Shown piece after piece: positions 37,448 through 47,378 of a DNA stretch of 64,000 nucleotides. Both the position numbers and the translations under genes were made by a program. The notes beneath the pieces are model-generated. The model saw only the letters and a program-made list of their open reading frames with translations, was not told the origin of the DNA and made no database searches. Each line of letters begins with the position of its first letter. The first letter of the stretch is position 1. This stretch comes from Janibacter corallicola NBRC 107790 (GTDB lineage: Bacteria > Actinomycetota > Actinomycetes > Actinomycetales > Dermatophilaceae), in contig NZ_BCSR01000005.1 of NCBI RefSeq assembly GCF_001570965.1, positions 58,363 to 122,362 of the forward strand. Reading direction: 5' to 3'.

Positions 37448-38836
37448 GTGGAACGACGGATCTTCGGCATCGAGACGGAGTTCGGCATCACCGCCGTCTC
37501 CGAGGGGCACCGACGGCTCACGCCGGACGAGGTCGCCCGCTACCTCTTCCGCAAGGTGGTCGCCTGGGGCCGCTCGAGCAATGTCTTCCTCGCCAACGGC
37601 TCCCGCTTGTACCTCGACGTGGGCAGCCACCCGGAGTACGCCACGGCGGAGTGCGACGACCTGGCGACCCTCATCGCCCACGACCGCGCGGGGGAGCTGA
37701 TCATCCAGGACCTCGTCGACGACGCGCAACGACGCCTCGCCGAGGACGGGGTGGGCGGCGAGATCTACGTCTTCAAGAACAACGTCGACTCGGCCGGCAA
37801 CTCCTACGGCTGCCACGAGAACTTCCTCGTCGAGCGCACCGGTGACTTCGCGTCGGTCACCGAGGGGCTGCTGCCCTTCCTCATCACCCGCCAGCTGATC
37901 GCCGGGACGGGCAAGCTGATGTCGAGCAGCCGGGGCACGCAGTTCTCGGTGAGCCAGCGGGCGGACCACATCTGGGAGGGCATCTCCTCGGCCACCACCC
38001 GGTCCCGGCCCATCATCAACACCCGCGACGAGCCGCACGCCGACGCCGAGAAGTACCGCCGGATGCACGTCATCGTCGGCGACTCGACGATGACCGAGAC
38101 GACGACGCTGCTGAAGGTCGGCTCCGCCCACCTCGTGCTGCGGATGCTCGAGGACGGCGTGGCGATGCCGGACCTGGCCCTGGACAACCCGATCCGGGCG
38201 ATCCGCGACATCAGCCTGGACATGACCGGCACGACCCCGGTCCGCCTCGCCGACGGGCGACGGATGAGCGGCCTGGAGATCCAGGAGGAGTACTTCGAGC
38301 GCACCCGCGCGTATGCCGAGCGGGAGGGCATCGAGGACGACGTGAGCCGCCGGGTGCTCGACCTCTGGGGTCGCACGCTGCAGGCGGTGCGCACCCAGGA
38401 CCTCGCCGCGGTCGGGACCGAGATCGACTGGGTCATCAAGTACCGGCTGCTCGACGCCTACGCCGCCCGGCACGGTCTCGACATCGGCGACCCGCGGCTG
38501 GCCCAGCTGGACCTCGCCTACCACGACATCAACCCGGGCCGCGGGGTGCACAACGTGCTGCAGCGCGCCGGCAAGGTCGCTCGCGTCGTCACCGACGATG
38601 ACATCGCGGAGGCGGTCGACGTGCCGCCCCAGACCACCCGCGCGAAGCTGCGGGGCGACTTCGTGCGGGTCGCCCGGGAGCACTCCCGCGACGTCACCGT
38701 CGACTGGGTGCACCTGAAGATCAACGACGAGGCCCAGCGCACGGTCCTGTGCAAGGACCCCTTCGTCGCCGTGGACGCCCGCGTGGAGCGGCTCATCGAG
38801 TCCATGGAGCAGGGGCGCGGCGCCGGGCACGTGTGA
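37448..38836 (+). CDS. pafA: Pup-protein ligase
   Basis: 462 residues; joins the C-terminal Glu of Pup to substrate lysines using [18 protein letters not shown] at the start, [31 protein letters not shown] and [15 protein letters not shown] are the glutamine-synthetase-like ligase motifs. It is a paralogue of Dop 1.8 kb upstream but lacks the Dop loop. GTG start, leaderless. Confidence 0.96.
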   Translation: MERRIFGIETEFGITAVSEGHRRLTPDEVARYLFRKVVAWGRSSNVFLANGSRLYLDVGSHPEYATAECDDLATLIAHDRAGELIIQDLVDDAQRRLAEDGVGGEIYVFKNNVDSAGNSYGCHENFLVERTGDFASVTEGLLPFLITRQLIAGTGKLMSSSRGTQFSVSQRADHIWEGISSATTRSRPIINTRDEPHADAEKYRRMHVIVGDSTMTETTTLLKVGSAHLVLRMLEDGVAMPDLALDNPIRAIRDISLDMTGTTPVRLADGRRMSGLEIQEEYFERTRAYAEREGIEDDVSRRVLDLWGRTLQAVRTQDLAAVGTEIDWVIKYRLLDAYAARHGLDIGDPRLAQLDLAYHDINPGRGVHNVLQRAGKVARVVTDDDIAEAVDVPPQTTRAKLRGDFVRVAREHSRDVTVDWVHLKINDEAQRTVLCKDPFVAVDARVERLIESMEQGRGAGHV

Positions 38837-38878
38837 CCCGGGCCGACCCTGCGGCGAATGTCGCACAGCCGTGGTGGT

Positions 38879-38884
38879 TAGGGT
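38879..38884 (+). promoter_or_regulatory. -10 box upstream of the FKBP lipoprotein gene
   Basis: TAGGGT about 38 nt before the start. Unlike the leaderless cases it leaves a leader of about 30 nt carrying a CGAAGG ribosome site. Confidence 0.45.
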
Positions 38885-38922
38885 GAGCACTGCCCGACCC
38901 CCACGCCCCGAAGGTCCACCCT

Positions 38923-39942
38923 GTGTCGATGCCCCGAGCTCGCCTGACCACCGCCGTCGCCGCGGCCACCGCAACCCTGATGCTGCTCTCCGCGTGCGGC
39001 TCCGACGACGGGGACTCCTCCTCGGGCAAGACGAAGGACACGCCCAAGTCGGGACCGACGACGCTGGCCGAGCCGAAGCAGAAGGACCTCGACGCGCTCG
39101 AGAGCATCAAGGTGACCCCGCCGAAGGGCGACACGGGTCCCAAGGTGTCGGTCAAGGACCCGGTCACGGTCTCCCAGACCACCCTCGACGTGCTCAAGAA
39201 GGGTTCGGGCGAGAAGCTCGGCATCGGCGACTTCGCCAAGGTCGACGTCGCGATGTTCAAGGGCAACGGCAAGCCGCTGAAGCGCTCCAGCACCTATGGC
39301 GAGGGCGCGACCTACCTCCCCCTGACCGAGCAGCCCCAGGGCCTGGCCGGCCTGATCAAGGTGATGAACGGCCGCACGATCGGCACCCGGGGCGTGGCGG
39401 TCCTCCCGCCCGAGGACGTCTTCGGGCCCAAGGGCAACAAGCAGTTCGGCATCAACGGCAAGGACAACCTCATCGTCGTCTTCGACGTGCGGGGCGTGCT
39501 GCCGAAGGCGGCCGACGGCAAGGACGTGGCGCCGAAGAAGGGCATGCCGCAGGTGAAGTGGTCGGCGAAGAAGCCCGCCGAGATCACCATCCCCAAGGAC
39601 GCGAAGAAGCCGAAGAAGCTGCAGGTCGAGCACCTGAAGAAGGGTGACGGCCCGACGATCGAGAAGGGCGACATGGCCTACGTCCACTACACCGGGGTGA
39701 CGTGGGACGACGGCAAGGTCTTCGACTCCTCCAAGAAGGGGGACAGGGGCAGCCCCTTCACCTTCCCCGTCGGTCAGGGGTCGGTGATCCCCGCCTGGGA
39801 CAAGGCGCTCCAGGGCGCGAAGGTCGGGGACCGACTCCTCGTCGTCGCCCCGCCGAAGGAGGCCTACGGTGACCAGGCGCAGGGCCCGATCAAGGCGAAC
39901 TCGACCCTCGTCTTCACCGTCGACGTCCTCGGCAAGGCCTGA
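38923..39942 (+). CDS. FKBP-type peptidyl-prolyl isomerase, lipoprotein with two FKBP domains
   Basis: 339 residues. Signal peptide with lipobox LLSAC (lipidated Cys near residue 25), a Ser/Lys-rich linker, a degenerate first FKBP domain (about 75-195) and a full second one (about 225-339) with VHYTGVTWDDGKVFDSS and GSVIPAWDKALQGAKVGDRLLV. It would fold proteins outside the membrane. FKBP genes after pafA are usual in this group. GTG 38923 or ATG 38929 may be the start. Confidence 0.88.
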   Translation: MSMPRARLTTAVAAATATLMLLSACGSDDGDSSSGKTKDTPKSGPTTLAEPKQKDLDALESIKVTPPKGDTGPKVSVKDPVTVSQTTLDVLKKGSGEKLGIGDFAKVDVAMFKGNGKPLKRSSTYGEGATYLPLTEQPQGLAGLIKVMNGRTIGTRGVAVLPPEDVFGPKGNKQFGINGKDNLIVVFDVRGVLPKAADGKDVAPKKGMPQVKWSAKKPAEITIPKDAKKPKKLQVEHLKKGDGPTIEKGDMAYVHYTGVTWDDGKVFDSSKKGDRGSPFTFPVGQGSVIPAWDKALQGAKVGDRLLVVAPPKEAYGDQAQGPIKANSTLVFTVDVLGKA

Positions 39943-39989
39943 GCACAGCAGACAGAGCACCACTCCCACCACAGGAAGGACCACCGACC

Positions 39990-40376
39990 ATGCCCTTCGA
40001 CCCCGACACCACCAAGCCCGAGGTCGACTTCCCCGGCGACGCACCGCCGTCGGAGCTCGTCGTCGAGGACATCACCGTCGGTGACGGCGCCGAGGTCACG
40101 CCGGGCTCGCCCATCCAGGCGCACTACGTCGGCGTCGCCCACTCCACCGGCGAGGAGTTCGACGCCTCGTGGAACCGGGGCCAGCCCCTGGCCTTCACCG
40201 CTGGCATCGGCCAGGTGATCCAGGGCTGGGACCAGGGCCTCATCGGGATGAAGGAGGGCGGGCGCCGCCGCATCACCATCCCGCCGCACCTGGGCTACGG
40301 CGACCGTGGCGCCGGCGACGTCATCCAGCCGGGCGAGACGCTCATCTTCGTCGTCGATCTCGTCAAGGCCGGCTGA
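39990..40376 (+). CDS. FKBP-type peptidyl-prolyl isomerase, cytoplasmic
   Basis: 128 residues, a single FKBP domain: AHYVGVAHSTGEEFDASWNRG, GQVIQGWDQGLIGMKEGGRRRITIPPHLGYG. All main active-site aromatics are present. No signal peptide, so it is a cytoplasmic counterpart to the lipoprotein upstream. ATG 39990 has an AGGAAGGA ribosome site. Confidence 0.92.
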   Translation: MPFDPDTTKPEVDFPGDAPPSELVVEDITVGDGAEVTPGSPIQAHYVGVAHSTGEEFDASWNRGQPLAFTAGIGQVIQGWDQGLIGMKEGGRRRITIPPHLGYGDRGAGDVIQPGETLIFVVDLVKAG

Positions 40377-40427
40377 GTCGACCCCCGTCGGCAGGAGACT
40401 AGCCTGCCCCTGACGAAGGGAGCGGCC

Positions 40428-41414
40428 GTGGCGGCACCGAACACCCCGCAGGCGAAGACCGAGCGCCTGCTCAACCTGACGATGGCGCTGCTCGCTGCGC
40501 GGATCCCCGTCCCCAAGCAGCGCATCCGCCGGATGGTCGAGGCCTACCGGGCGGTCGGGTCCGACGAGGCCTTCGACCGGATGTTCGAGCGGGACAAGGA
40601 GGACCTGCGGGCCATGGGCATCCCGCTGGTCACCGAGGAGATCAGCGCGCTCGACGAGGAGCTGGGATACCGCATCGACCAGCGGGACTACGCGCTGCCG
40701 CCGGTCGAGCTGGCCGCGGACGAGTTGGCGGTCGTGGGCCTGGCCAGCCGGGCCTGGGCGCACGCCGCGATGGGTGGTCCCGCCGCCACCGCGTGGCGCA
40801 AGGTGGTGGCCGGTGAGGACGGGAGCGAGGCCCCCTTCGCGGGTCTGGAGCTGCGCCTGGGAGGTGGCGAACCCGCCTTCGACGATCTCAAGGACGCCGT
40901 CATCGCTGCTGCGACGGTGCGTTTCGACTACGCCCGGCCCGGGGAGGGCGGCAGCCACGCCCGCCACGTCGAGCCCTGGGCGCTCACGGCCTGGCGCGGC
41001 CGCTGGTACCTCGTCGGGCATGACCTGGACCGAGCGGACGCGCGCGTCTTCCGCCTCTCGCGGGTCGCCTCCACGGTGAGGGTCACCGGCGAGACCCCGA
41101 CCGTGCAGCGCCCTGCTGACCTGGACCCCACGCGGATGATCGCCAGCAGTGCCACCGGGGAGCAGGTGGTGGACCGCTCCGTGCTGCGCGTGCGCGTCGG
41201 CACCGGGCACGGCCTGCGACGGCGCGCCACGGGGACCAGCTCGCTCGACGAGCAGTGGGACCGTCTCGAGCTCCACGACGGCGACGTGGAGATGCTCGCC
41301 CAGGAGATCGCCGGCTACGGCGCCGATGTCGTCGTGGCGGAGCCCGCCGAGCTGCGCGAGGCCGTCGTGGACCGGCTGCGCTCGGCGCGCGCAACACACC
41401 AGGGAGGACGCTGA
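40428..41414 (+). CDS. pafB: WYL-domain transcriptional regulator PafB
   Basis: 328 residues: winged helix at the N-terminus (KTERLLNLTMALLAARIPVPKQRI), WYL domain in the middle (WALTAWRGRWYLVGHDLDR with FRLSRV) and a WCX C-terminal part. With PafC it forms the activator of the LexA-independent mycobacterial DNA damage response, possibly sensing single-stranded DNA. TAGCCT (40400-40405) gives a leader of about 20 nt with GAAGGGAG. Ends coupled to pafC. Confidence 0.92.
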   Translation: MAAPNTPQAKTERLLNLTMALLAARIPVPKQRIRRMVEAYRAVGSDEAFDRMFERDKEDLRAMGIPLVTEEISALDEELGYRIDQRDYALPPVELAADELAVVGLASRAWAHAAMGGPAATAWRKVVAGEDGSEAPFAGLELRLGGGEPAFDDLKDAVIAAATVRFDYARPGEGGSHARHVEPWALTAWRGRWYLVGHDLDRADARVFRLSRVASTVRVTGETPTVQRPADLDPTRMIASSATGEQVVDRSVLRVRVGTGHGLRRRATGTSSLDEQWDRLELHDGDVEMLAQEIAGYGADVVVAEPAELREAVVDRLRSARATHQGGR

Positions 41415-42376
41415 TGGCACGGCCACCCGTGGAGTCCGCGACCAGCCGCGTGCAGCGGCTGCTCACCATGGTCCCGTGGCTCGTGAGCCGGCAGGGGATC
41501 GAGATCGAGGAGGCGGCTGCCGGGTTGGGCATCTCGCAGACCCAGCTGCGGGCCGACCTGGACCTGCTCTTCCTCTGCGGTGCGGGCCCGATGCCGGACG
41601 AGCTCATCGAGGCCAGCTACGAGGGCGGCCGCGTCTTCGTCGAGAACGCCGAGACCATCGAACGCCCGCTGCGCCTGACCGTCGACGAGGCCATCGCGCT
41701 CATCGTCGGGCTGCGCTCCCTCGCCGCCACCGGCGCGGGGGAGACCGACGCCGTCGAACGGGCCCTCGGCAAGCTCGAGGCCGCCACCGGGGCGGTGCCG
41801 GGGGCCGATCGGGTGCTCGTCGCGCCAGAGGAGTCGGCGAGGGACGGCGCGGTCCTGGCCACGCTGCGGGAGGCCCTGACCGGGCGGCGCCGGGTGCACC
41901 TGGGCTACCACGTACCGAGCCGCGACGAACGCACCGAGCGCGACGTCGACCCGATGCGCCTCGCCCACGTCGAGGGCCACTGGTACCTCGAGGGCTGGTG
42001 CCACCGGGCCCGCGACGTGCGCCTCTTCCGCGTGGACCGCATCGAGGCCGCGCGACTGCTCGAGGAGCCCGCCGAGCCACCGGAGGGAGTGACCGCGCGC
42101 GACCTCAGCGCGGGCGCCTACCAGGCCGGGGCCGGCGACGTCCCGGTGCTGCTGCGGCTGGGTCCTGCAGCGCACTGGGTCGCCGAGTACTACCCGGTCA
42201 CCCACCGGGAGACGAAGGGGGAGGACCTCCTCGTCACCCTGCCGACGAGTCACGAGGGCCTGGTGCGCCGGTTGGTGCTCGGTCTCGGGGGCGCGGCCGA
42301 GGTGCTGGAGCCGCAGGGGTTGCGGGAGTCGGTCGCCCGGCACGCCGCCGGAGCGCTGGCCGGGTACACCCGCTGA
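41414..42376 (+). CDS. pafC: WYL-domain transcriptional regulator PafC
   Basis: 320 residues with the same plan as PafB: helix-turn-helix near residues 10-50, WYL motif in HVEGHWYLEGWCHRARDVRLFRVDRI and C-terminal WCX. Obligate partner of PafB. ATG 41414 overlaps the pafB stop (TGATG); a longer frame upstream lies inside pafB and is not needed. Confidence 0.92.
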   Translation: MARPPVESATSRVQRLLTMVPWLVSRQGIEIEEAAAGLGISQTQLRADLDLLFLCGAGPMPDELIEASYEGGRVFVENAETIERPLRLTVDEAIALIVGLRSLAATGAGETDAVERALGKLEAATGAVPGADRVLVAPEESARDGAVLATLREALTGRRRVHLGYHVPSRDERTERDVDPMRLAHVEGHWYLEGWCHRARDVRLFRVDRIEAARLLEEPAEPPEGVTARDLSAGAYQAGAGDVPVLLRLGPAAHWVAEYYPVTHRETKGEDLLVTLPTSHEGLVRRLVLGLGGAAEVLEPQGLRESVARHAAGALAGYTR

Positions 42377-42441
42377 ACTGGTGTCCGGGGCCGAGGGGGC
42401 GGCCGTACACTGGAGGGGCCCGCACCGAAGAAAGGTCCATC

Positions 42442-42705
42442 ATGCCCAATCTGGGACCCATGGAGATCCTCCTGATCGTCCTGGTCATCCTGCTGCTCTT
42501 CGGCTTCAAGAAGCTGCCGGACGCCGCCCGCAGCATCGGCAAGTCCGCTCGCGTCTTCAAGGCCGAGGTGAGTGAGATGAAGGAGGAGGACCGGGCACGC
42601 GAGTCCGCCAAGAAGGGCGAGAGCGCCCCGAGCACCGACTCCGAGTCGACCACGACGGATGAGGCGGACTCGAGCACGGAGAACCAGTCCGGCCCGAGCG
42701 CCTGA
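42442..42705 (+). CDS. tatA: Twin-arginine translocase subunit TatA
   Basis: 87 residues. Short N-terminal membrane helix (MEILLIVLVILLLFGFKKLPDAARSIGKSA) with the conserved FG hinge and amphipathic helix, then an acidic, Ser/Thr-rich tail. The polymeric pore component of Tat export. GAAAGG before ATG 42442; TACACT (42406-42411) is a likely -10 box. Confidence 0.94.
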   Translation: MPNLGPMEILLIVLVILLLFGFKKLPDAARSIGKSARVFKAEVSEMKEEDRARESAKKGESAPSTDSESTTTDEADSSTENQSGPSA

Positions 42706-42729
42706 GCGACTCCACCGCCACACGACCGA

Positions 42730-43560
42730 ATGGCCCGACGCCACCGCACGCCCAAGAACCCCGAGGGGCGGATGCCCCTCAAGGAGCATCTCCTCGAGTT
42801 CCGCAACCGCCTCATGCTCTCGGCGGCGGCGATCGTCACCGGGGCGATCGTGGCGTGGACCTTCTACGCCCCGATCTACGACCAGCTGACGCTGCCCTTC
42901 GAGGAGTACCGGGAGTCCAACCCGGACAGCGCGGCCGCGCTGCTGAACTTCGGCAACGCGACGACCGCCTTCACCACGCAGCTGTCGATCTCGCTCTTCG
43001 TCGGCGTGATCATCTCCAGTCCCGTCTGGGTCTGGCAGATCTGGGCCTTCCTGCTGCCGGGGCTGACCAAGCGGGAGAAGAAGATCTCGGCGGGGGTCTT
43101 CCTCACCGCCCTGCCCCTCTTCCTCACCGGCTGCGTCTTCGCCTACTACACCCTGCCGAAGGCACTGGTCATCCTCTTCGGGTTCACCCCCGACGACGAC
43201 AAGTCGGCCAACATCCAGCAGGCAGGGGACTACTTCTCCTTCGTCATCCGGTTCATCCTCGCCTTCGGCGCGGCGTGGCTGCTGCCGGTCTTCCTCGTGG
43301 GCCTCAGCGCGGTCGGGGTCCTCTCCGGGCGCACCCTGCTGAAGTCCTGGCGGGTCGCCGTGCTGCTGATCTTCGTGGCCTCGGCGATCATCACACCGAC
43401 GCCGGACCCCTTCACGATGTTCCTCATGGCCGGTCCGCTGTGCGTGCTCTACTTCGGCGCCGTCGGCGCCTGCCTGCTCATGGACCGGCGGCGGATCGCG
43501 CGTGGGGAGGAACCCGACTGGTCCGACCTGCCCGATGACGAGGCCTCACCCATGACCTGA
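42730..43560 (+). CDS. tatC: Twin-arginine translocase subunit TatC
   Basis: 276 residues, six membrane helices, with the N-terminal motif PLKEHLLEFRNRL and FExFxxP-like pattern GDYFSFVIRFILAFGAAWLLPVF. Receptor for twin-arginine signal peptides. The oxidase at the right end of this window has such a signal. Follows tatA by 24 nt. Confidence 0.94.
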   Translation: MARRHRTPKNPEGRMPLKEHLLEFRNRLMLSAAAIVTGAIVAWTFYAPIYDQLTLPFEEYRESNPDSAAALLNFGNATTAFTTQLSISLFVGVIISSPVWVWQIWAFLLPGLTKREKKISAGVFLTALPLFLTGCVFAYYTLPKALVILFGFTPDDDKSANIQQAGDYFSFVIRFILAFGAAWLLPVFLVGLSAVGVLSGRTLLKSWRVAVLLIFVASAIITPTPDPFTMFLMAGPLCVLYFGAVGACLLMDRRRIARGEEPDWSDLPDDEASPMT

Positions 43561-43595
43561 TGGGTAGTCGGGCCGGCCTGACATAGCGTGGGGGC

Positions 43596-46382
43596 ATGTC
43601 CAGCCCCGCCGAGCGATACGCCGCCGCACGTCGGCGGCAGGCCCGAGGGCGCAGCGAGTTCACCTCCTTCGCGTCCGGGTTCGACTTCGACCTCGACCGC
43701 TTCCAGGCGGACGCCTGCGAGGCCGTCGAGTCCGGGTACGGGGTGCTCGTCGCCGCCCCCACCGGCGCCGGCAAGACCGTCGTCGGCGAGTTCGCCGTCC
43801 ATCTCGCGCTCGCCCGGGGACGCAAGGCCTTCTACACCACGCCGATCAAGGCGCTGAGCAACCAGAAGTACCACGAGCTCGTCGCGCGGCACGGCCAGGA
43901 GTCCGTCGGGCTGCTCACCGGCGACACCTCGATCAACGGTGAGGCACCCGTGGTCGTGATGACCACCGAGGTGCTGCGCAACATGATCTACGCCGGGTCC
44001 AGCACCCTCGACGAGCTCTCCTTCGTCGTGATGGACGAGGTGCACTACCTCGCCGACCGCTTCCGTGGCGCCGTGTGGGAGGAGGTCATCATCCACCTCC
44101 CACGCGCCGTGCAGGTCATCGCCCTCTCCGCGACGGTCAGCAATGCCGAGGAGTTCGGCGAATGGCTCTCGCAGGTGCGCGGTGGCACGGAGGTCGTGGT
44201 CTCCGAGGAGCGGCCGGTCCCGCTGTGGCAGCACATGATGGTCGGACGGGACATGTACGACCTCTTCGTCGACGAGGCAGGTGGCGCCGACGACCCGGCC
44301 CGGGTCAACCCGGAGCTGCTCGACGCGATCCGGGCCCGGGTGCGCGAGACCGGGGAGGGCTTCGAGCGGGGTGGCCGCGGCGGCCGGGATCGACGACGCG
44401 GCCGGGAGCGCCACCGGGGCCGGGGCGGCCAGCGCGGGGGAGGGCGCTTCGGCGGCGCGGCCTCGCGCACCGAGGTGATCCGCGAGCTGGACCGCGACGG
44501 ACTGCTGCCGGCGATCACCTTCATCTTCAGTCGCACCGGCTGCGAGGGCGCGGTGACCCAGCTGCTGCGGAACGACGTGCGGCTCGTCTCCGACCGGGAG
44601 GGCGAGCGCAACCGCCGCCACGTCGAGGACGCCGTCGCCGTGCTCGAGGGCGAGGACCTCGACGTGCTCGGGTACCACGCCTTCGTCGAGGGGATCTCCC
44701 GCGGCTTCGCCGCCCACCACGCCGGGATGCTGCCGCTCTTCCGCGAGCTCGTCGAGGAGCTCTTCACCGACGGCCGGATCAAGGCGGTCTTCGCCACCGA
44801 GACCCTGGCACTCGGGATCAACATGCCCGCGCGCACCGTCGCGATCGAGCGGCTCGTGAAGTTCAACGGCGAGGCGCACGTCGACATCACCCCGGCGCAG
44901 TACACCCAGCTGACGGGGCGGGCCGGCAGGCGTGGCATCGACGTCGAGGGGCACGCGGTCGTGGTGTGGAGCCGCGGCATGGACCCGGTCTCGGTCGCGG
45001 GCCTGGCCTCGACGCGCACCTATCCGCTGCGCTCGAGCTTCCGGCCGACGTACAACATGGCGGTCAACCTCGTGGCCCAGGTCGGGCGGCAGACGGCCAA
45101 GGAGATCCTCGAGACCTCCTTCGCCCAGTTCCAGGCCGACCGGGCCGTCGTCGGCATCGCGAGCAGGGTGCGTGAGCAGCAGGAGTCCCTCGATGCCTAC
45201 GCCGAGGCCATGCACTGCGACCGGGGGGACTTCCGGGAGTACGCGACCATCCGCCGCCGGATCAGCGACCTCGAGAAGGAGGGCGCCAAGCGGCGCTCGG
45301 CCAACCGGCGCGCGCAGATCGCGGTCTCGCTGGAGGAGCTGCGGGTCGGTGACATCGTGCGCATCGGTGGACGCCGTTCGGGCCTGGCCCTGGTCATCGC
45401 CCCGCCGCGCTCCTACAAGGGGGAGTCCACCGCCCCGAGCGTCCTCACCGAGCACAAGCAGGTGCGCCGGCTCACGGCCGCGGACCTCGACGGGCCGGTC
45501 ACCCCCTTCGGCCGTCTGGCGGTGCCCAAGGGGTTCAACCCGAAGTCGACCAAGCAGCGTGCCGACCTCGCCGCCACGCTCCGGATCAAGGCGCCCCACG
45601 AGGACGCACCGAGCGTGACCCGGCACGCCAGGGAGAGCGCGAAGGGGGAGGACGGCCGGATCGAGGCCCTCCGCCGGGAGCTGAAGGCCCATCCCTGCCA
45701 CGACTGCCCCGACCGGGAGCAGCACGCCCGGTGGGCGCAGCGGTGGTGGAAGCTGAAGCGCGAGACGAGTGCGCTGCAGCGAAAGGTGGAGAACCGCACG
45801 ACCTCGGTCGCGCACACCTTCGACCGGATCTGCGTCGTGCTCGCCGGCCTCGGGTACCTCGATGCCGAGGGTGAGAACGTCACCGAGCTCGGCTCCCGGT
45901 TGCGCCGCCTCTACACCGAGAAGGACCTGCTCGCCGCGGAGTGCCTGCGGGGCGGTGCCTGGGACCGGCTGGACCCCGCCGGGCTGGCCGCGGTCGTCTC
46001 CATGCTCGTGCACGAGCCGCGGCACGAGGAGGACGCCTTCCCGCGGATGCCGACCGAGGAGGTCGCCGACGCCTGGCAGGACATGGTCCGTCGCTGGAGC
46101 GAGCTGGAGGACCTGGAGAGCGAGCACGCCCTGATGCGGACCGGTGAACCCGATGCCGGCATCGCCTTGGCGGTCCACCGGTGGGCGGGTGGCCGGCGGC
46201 TCGATGAGGTGCTCTCCGGCTCGGACCTCACGGCCGGGGACTTCGTGCGCCGCTGCAAGCAGATCGTGGACCTGCTCGACCAGATCGGCGACGCGGCACC
46301 GCAGCCGCACCTGCGTGGCGTGGCCCGCAAGGCGGTCGACAAGGTGATGCGGGGCGTCGTCGCGGCCGATCGGCTGGACTGA
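43596..46382 (+). CDS. DEAD/DEVH-box RNA helicase, HelY (Ski2/Mtr4-like)
   Basis: 928 residues. Walker A APTGAGKT (54-61), motif II DEVH, SAT in ALSATVSN, and motif VI in [15 protein letters not shown]; then the ratchet and DSHCT-like C-terminal domains. Between the two RecA domains (residues about 259-288) there is an Arg/Gly-rich stretch, unusual for the family core. ATP-dependent RNA unwinding, probably in RNA decay. Leaderless start: TAGCGT (43584-43589), 6 nt, ATG. Confidence 0.92.
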   Translation: MSSPAERYAAARRRQARGRSEFTSFASGFDFDLDRFQADACEAVESGYGVLVAAPTGAGKTVVGEFAVHLALARGRKAFYTTPIKALSNQKYHELVARHGQESVGLLTGDTSINGEAPVVVMTTEVLRNMIYAGSSTLDELSFVVMDEVHYLADRFRGAVWEEVIIHLPRAVQVIALSATVSNAEEFGEWLSQVRGGTEVVVSEERPVPLWQHMMVGRDMYDLFVDEAGGADDPARVNPELLDAIRARVRETGEGFERGGRGGRDRRRGRERHRGRGGQRGGGRFGGAASRTEVIRELDRDGLLPAITFIFSRTGCEGAVTQLLRNDVRLVSDREGERNRRHVEDAVAVLEGEDLDVLGYHAFVEGISRGFAAHHAGMLPLFRELVEELFTDGRIKAVFATETLALGINMPARTVAIERLVKFNGEAHVDITPAQYTQLTGRAGRRGIDVEGHAVVVWSRGMDPVSVAGLASTRTYPLRSSFRPTYNMAVNLVAQVGRQTAKEILETSFAQFQADRAVVGIASRVREQQESLDAYAEAMHCDRGDFREYATIRRRISDLEKEGAKRRSANRRAQIAVSLEELRVGDIVRIGGRRSGLALVIAPPRSYKGESTAPSVLTEHKQVRRLTAADLDGPVTPFGRLAVPKGFNPKSTKQRADLAATLRIKAPHEDAPSVTRHARESAKGEDGRIEALRRELKAHPCHDCPDREQHARWAQRWWKLKRETSALQRKVENRTTSVAHTFDRICVVLAGLGYLDAEGENVTELGSRLRRLYTEKDLLAAECLRGGAWDRLDPAGLAAVVSMLVHEPRHEEDAFPRMPTEEVADAWQDMVRRWSELEDLESEHALMRTGEPDAGIALAVHRWAGGRRLDEVLSGSDLTAGDFVRRCKQIVDLLDQIGDAAPQPHLRGVARKAVDKVMRGVVAADRLD

Positions 46383-46406
46383 CCCCCTTCGCCCCGGGCC
46401 GGGTGA

Positions 46407-47342
46407 TCAGCCGTCGAGGGCGGCGGCCACCCGGTTGAAGGGGCCGGTCAGGCCGTGCTCCACGGCGAGCCGGCTCATCGCGGCCGGATCCACGATGCCC
46501 GCGGGCAGGTGCGGGTCGATGTCACCGATCGGCACGTCGTGGGCCACCCGGACGACGAGCGGCGCGACGTCCAGGTAGTCGGAGGCCTCCTCGAGCCGGG
46601 TGCGCCGCGCGCCCTTGATGCGCGGATCGCCGGCGGCGAGGGCCTCACGGACCCCGGCGAGCGAGCCGTGCTCGTGGATGAGGGCGGCGGCGGTCTTCTC
46701 CCCGATGCCCTTCACCCCGGGCAGCCCGTCGCTCGCATCGCCGCGGAGCGCGGCCATGTCCACGTACGCGTCGCCGGTGGGCACCGCGTACTTCTCCCGG
46801 AGGACCGCCTGCGTGATGACGTCGGGGTCCCGTACGCCGCCACGGGCGGTGTAGAGCACCCGGGTCGCCGCGTCGTCGTCGACGAGCTGGAAGAGGTCCC
46901 GGTCACCGGTGACGACGTCGACCGGCATCCGGCCCCGGTTGCGCACCGCCAGTGTCCCGATGACGTCATCGGCCTCGTAGCCGGGCGCGCCCACACGCGT
47001 GATGCCGATGGCGTCGAGCGCGTCCATGATGACCGGGACCTGCGGGGAGAGCTCGTCGGGCACGGCCTCGCCGTCCTCCGGGTCCTCGGCGACCCGGTGT
47101 GCCTTGTACGTCGGGATCGCGTCCACCCGCCACTGCGGCCGCCAGTCCTCGTCCCAGCACGCGACGAGGTGCGTGGGGCGGTAGCGGGTGACGAGCGTCG
47201 CGATCATGTCGAGGAAGCCGGCCACGGCATTCGTCGGCAGCCCGGAGGGTCCCCCTTCGCGCGGGGGCACCCCGTAGAAGGCACGGAAGTACAACGATGC
47301 GGAGTCGAGAAGGAGAAGGCGCTCGCTCGGGGTGGTCGGCAT
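46407..47342 (-). CDS. 5'-3' exonuclease (PolA exonuclease-like, stand-alone)
   Basis: 311 residues. RNase-H-like FEN fold: LLLDSASLYFRAFYG, PGYEADDVIGTLA, VTGDRDLFQLV and the helix-hairpin-helix DGLPGVKGIGEKTAAALI. It corresponds to the N-terminal domain of DNA polymerase I as a separate protein; it may process RNA-DNA flaps. Start ATG 47342 with TAGGGT (47350-47355 on this strand) 7 nt upstream; ATG 47348 would be too close to that box. Confidence 0.9.
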   Translation of the reverse strand: MPTTPSERLLLLDSASLYFRAFYGVPPREGGPSGLPTNAVAGFLDMIATLVTRYRPTHLVACWDEDWRPQWRVDAIPTYKAHRVAEDPEDGEAVPDELSPQVPVIMDALDAIGITRVGAPGYEADDVIGTLAVRNRGRMPVDVVTGDRDLFQLVDDDAATRVLYTARGGVRDPDVITQAVLREKYAVPTGDAYVDMAALRGDASDGLPGVKGIGEKTAAALIHEHGSLAGVREALAAGDPRIKGARRTRLEEASDYLDVAPLVVRVAHDVPIGDIDPHLPAGIVDPAAMSRLAVEHGLTGPFNRVAAALDG

Positions 47343-47378
47343 GAGCACGACCCTACGGGTGTCACATAGTGTTGGCGC
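47343..47378. promoter_or_regulatory. Divergent leaderless promoter pair
   Basis: 36 bp separate the two starts. TAGGGT serves the exonuclease (7-nt spacing) and TAGTGT (47367-47372) the Lrp gene (6-nt spacing). The two promoters overlap, so one may interfere with the other. Confidence 0.55.

Noticed and set aside
43449..46310. A 953-codon minus-strand frame
   Set aside because: Antisense to tatC and HelY; no motifs, composition of a shadow frame.
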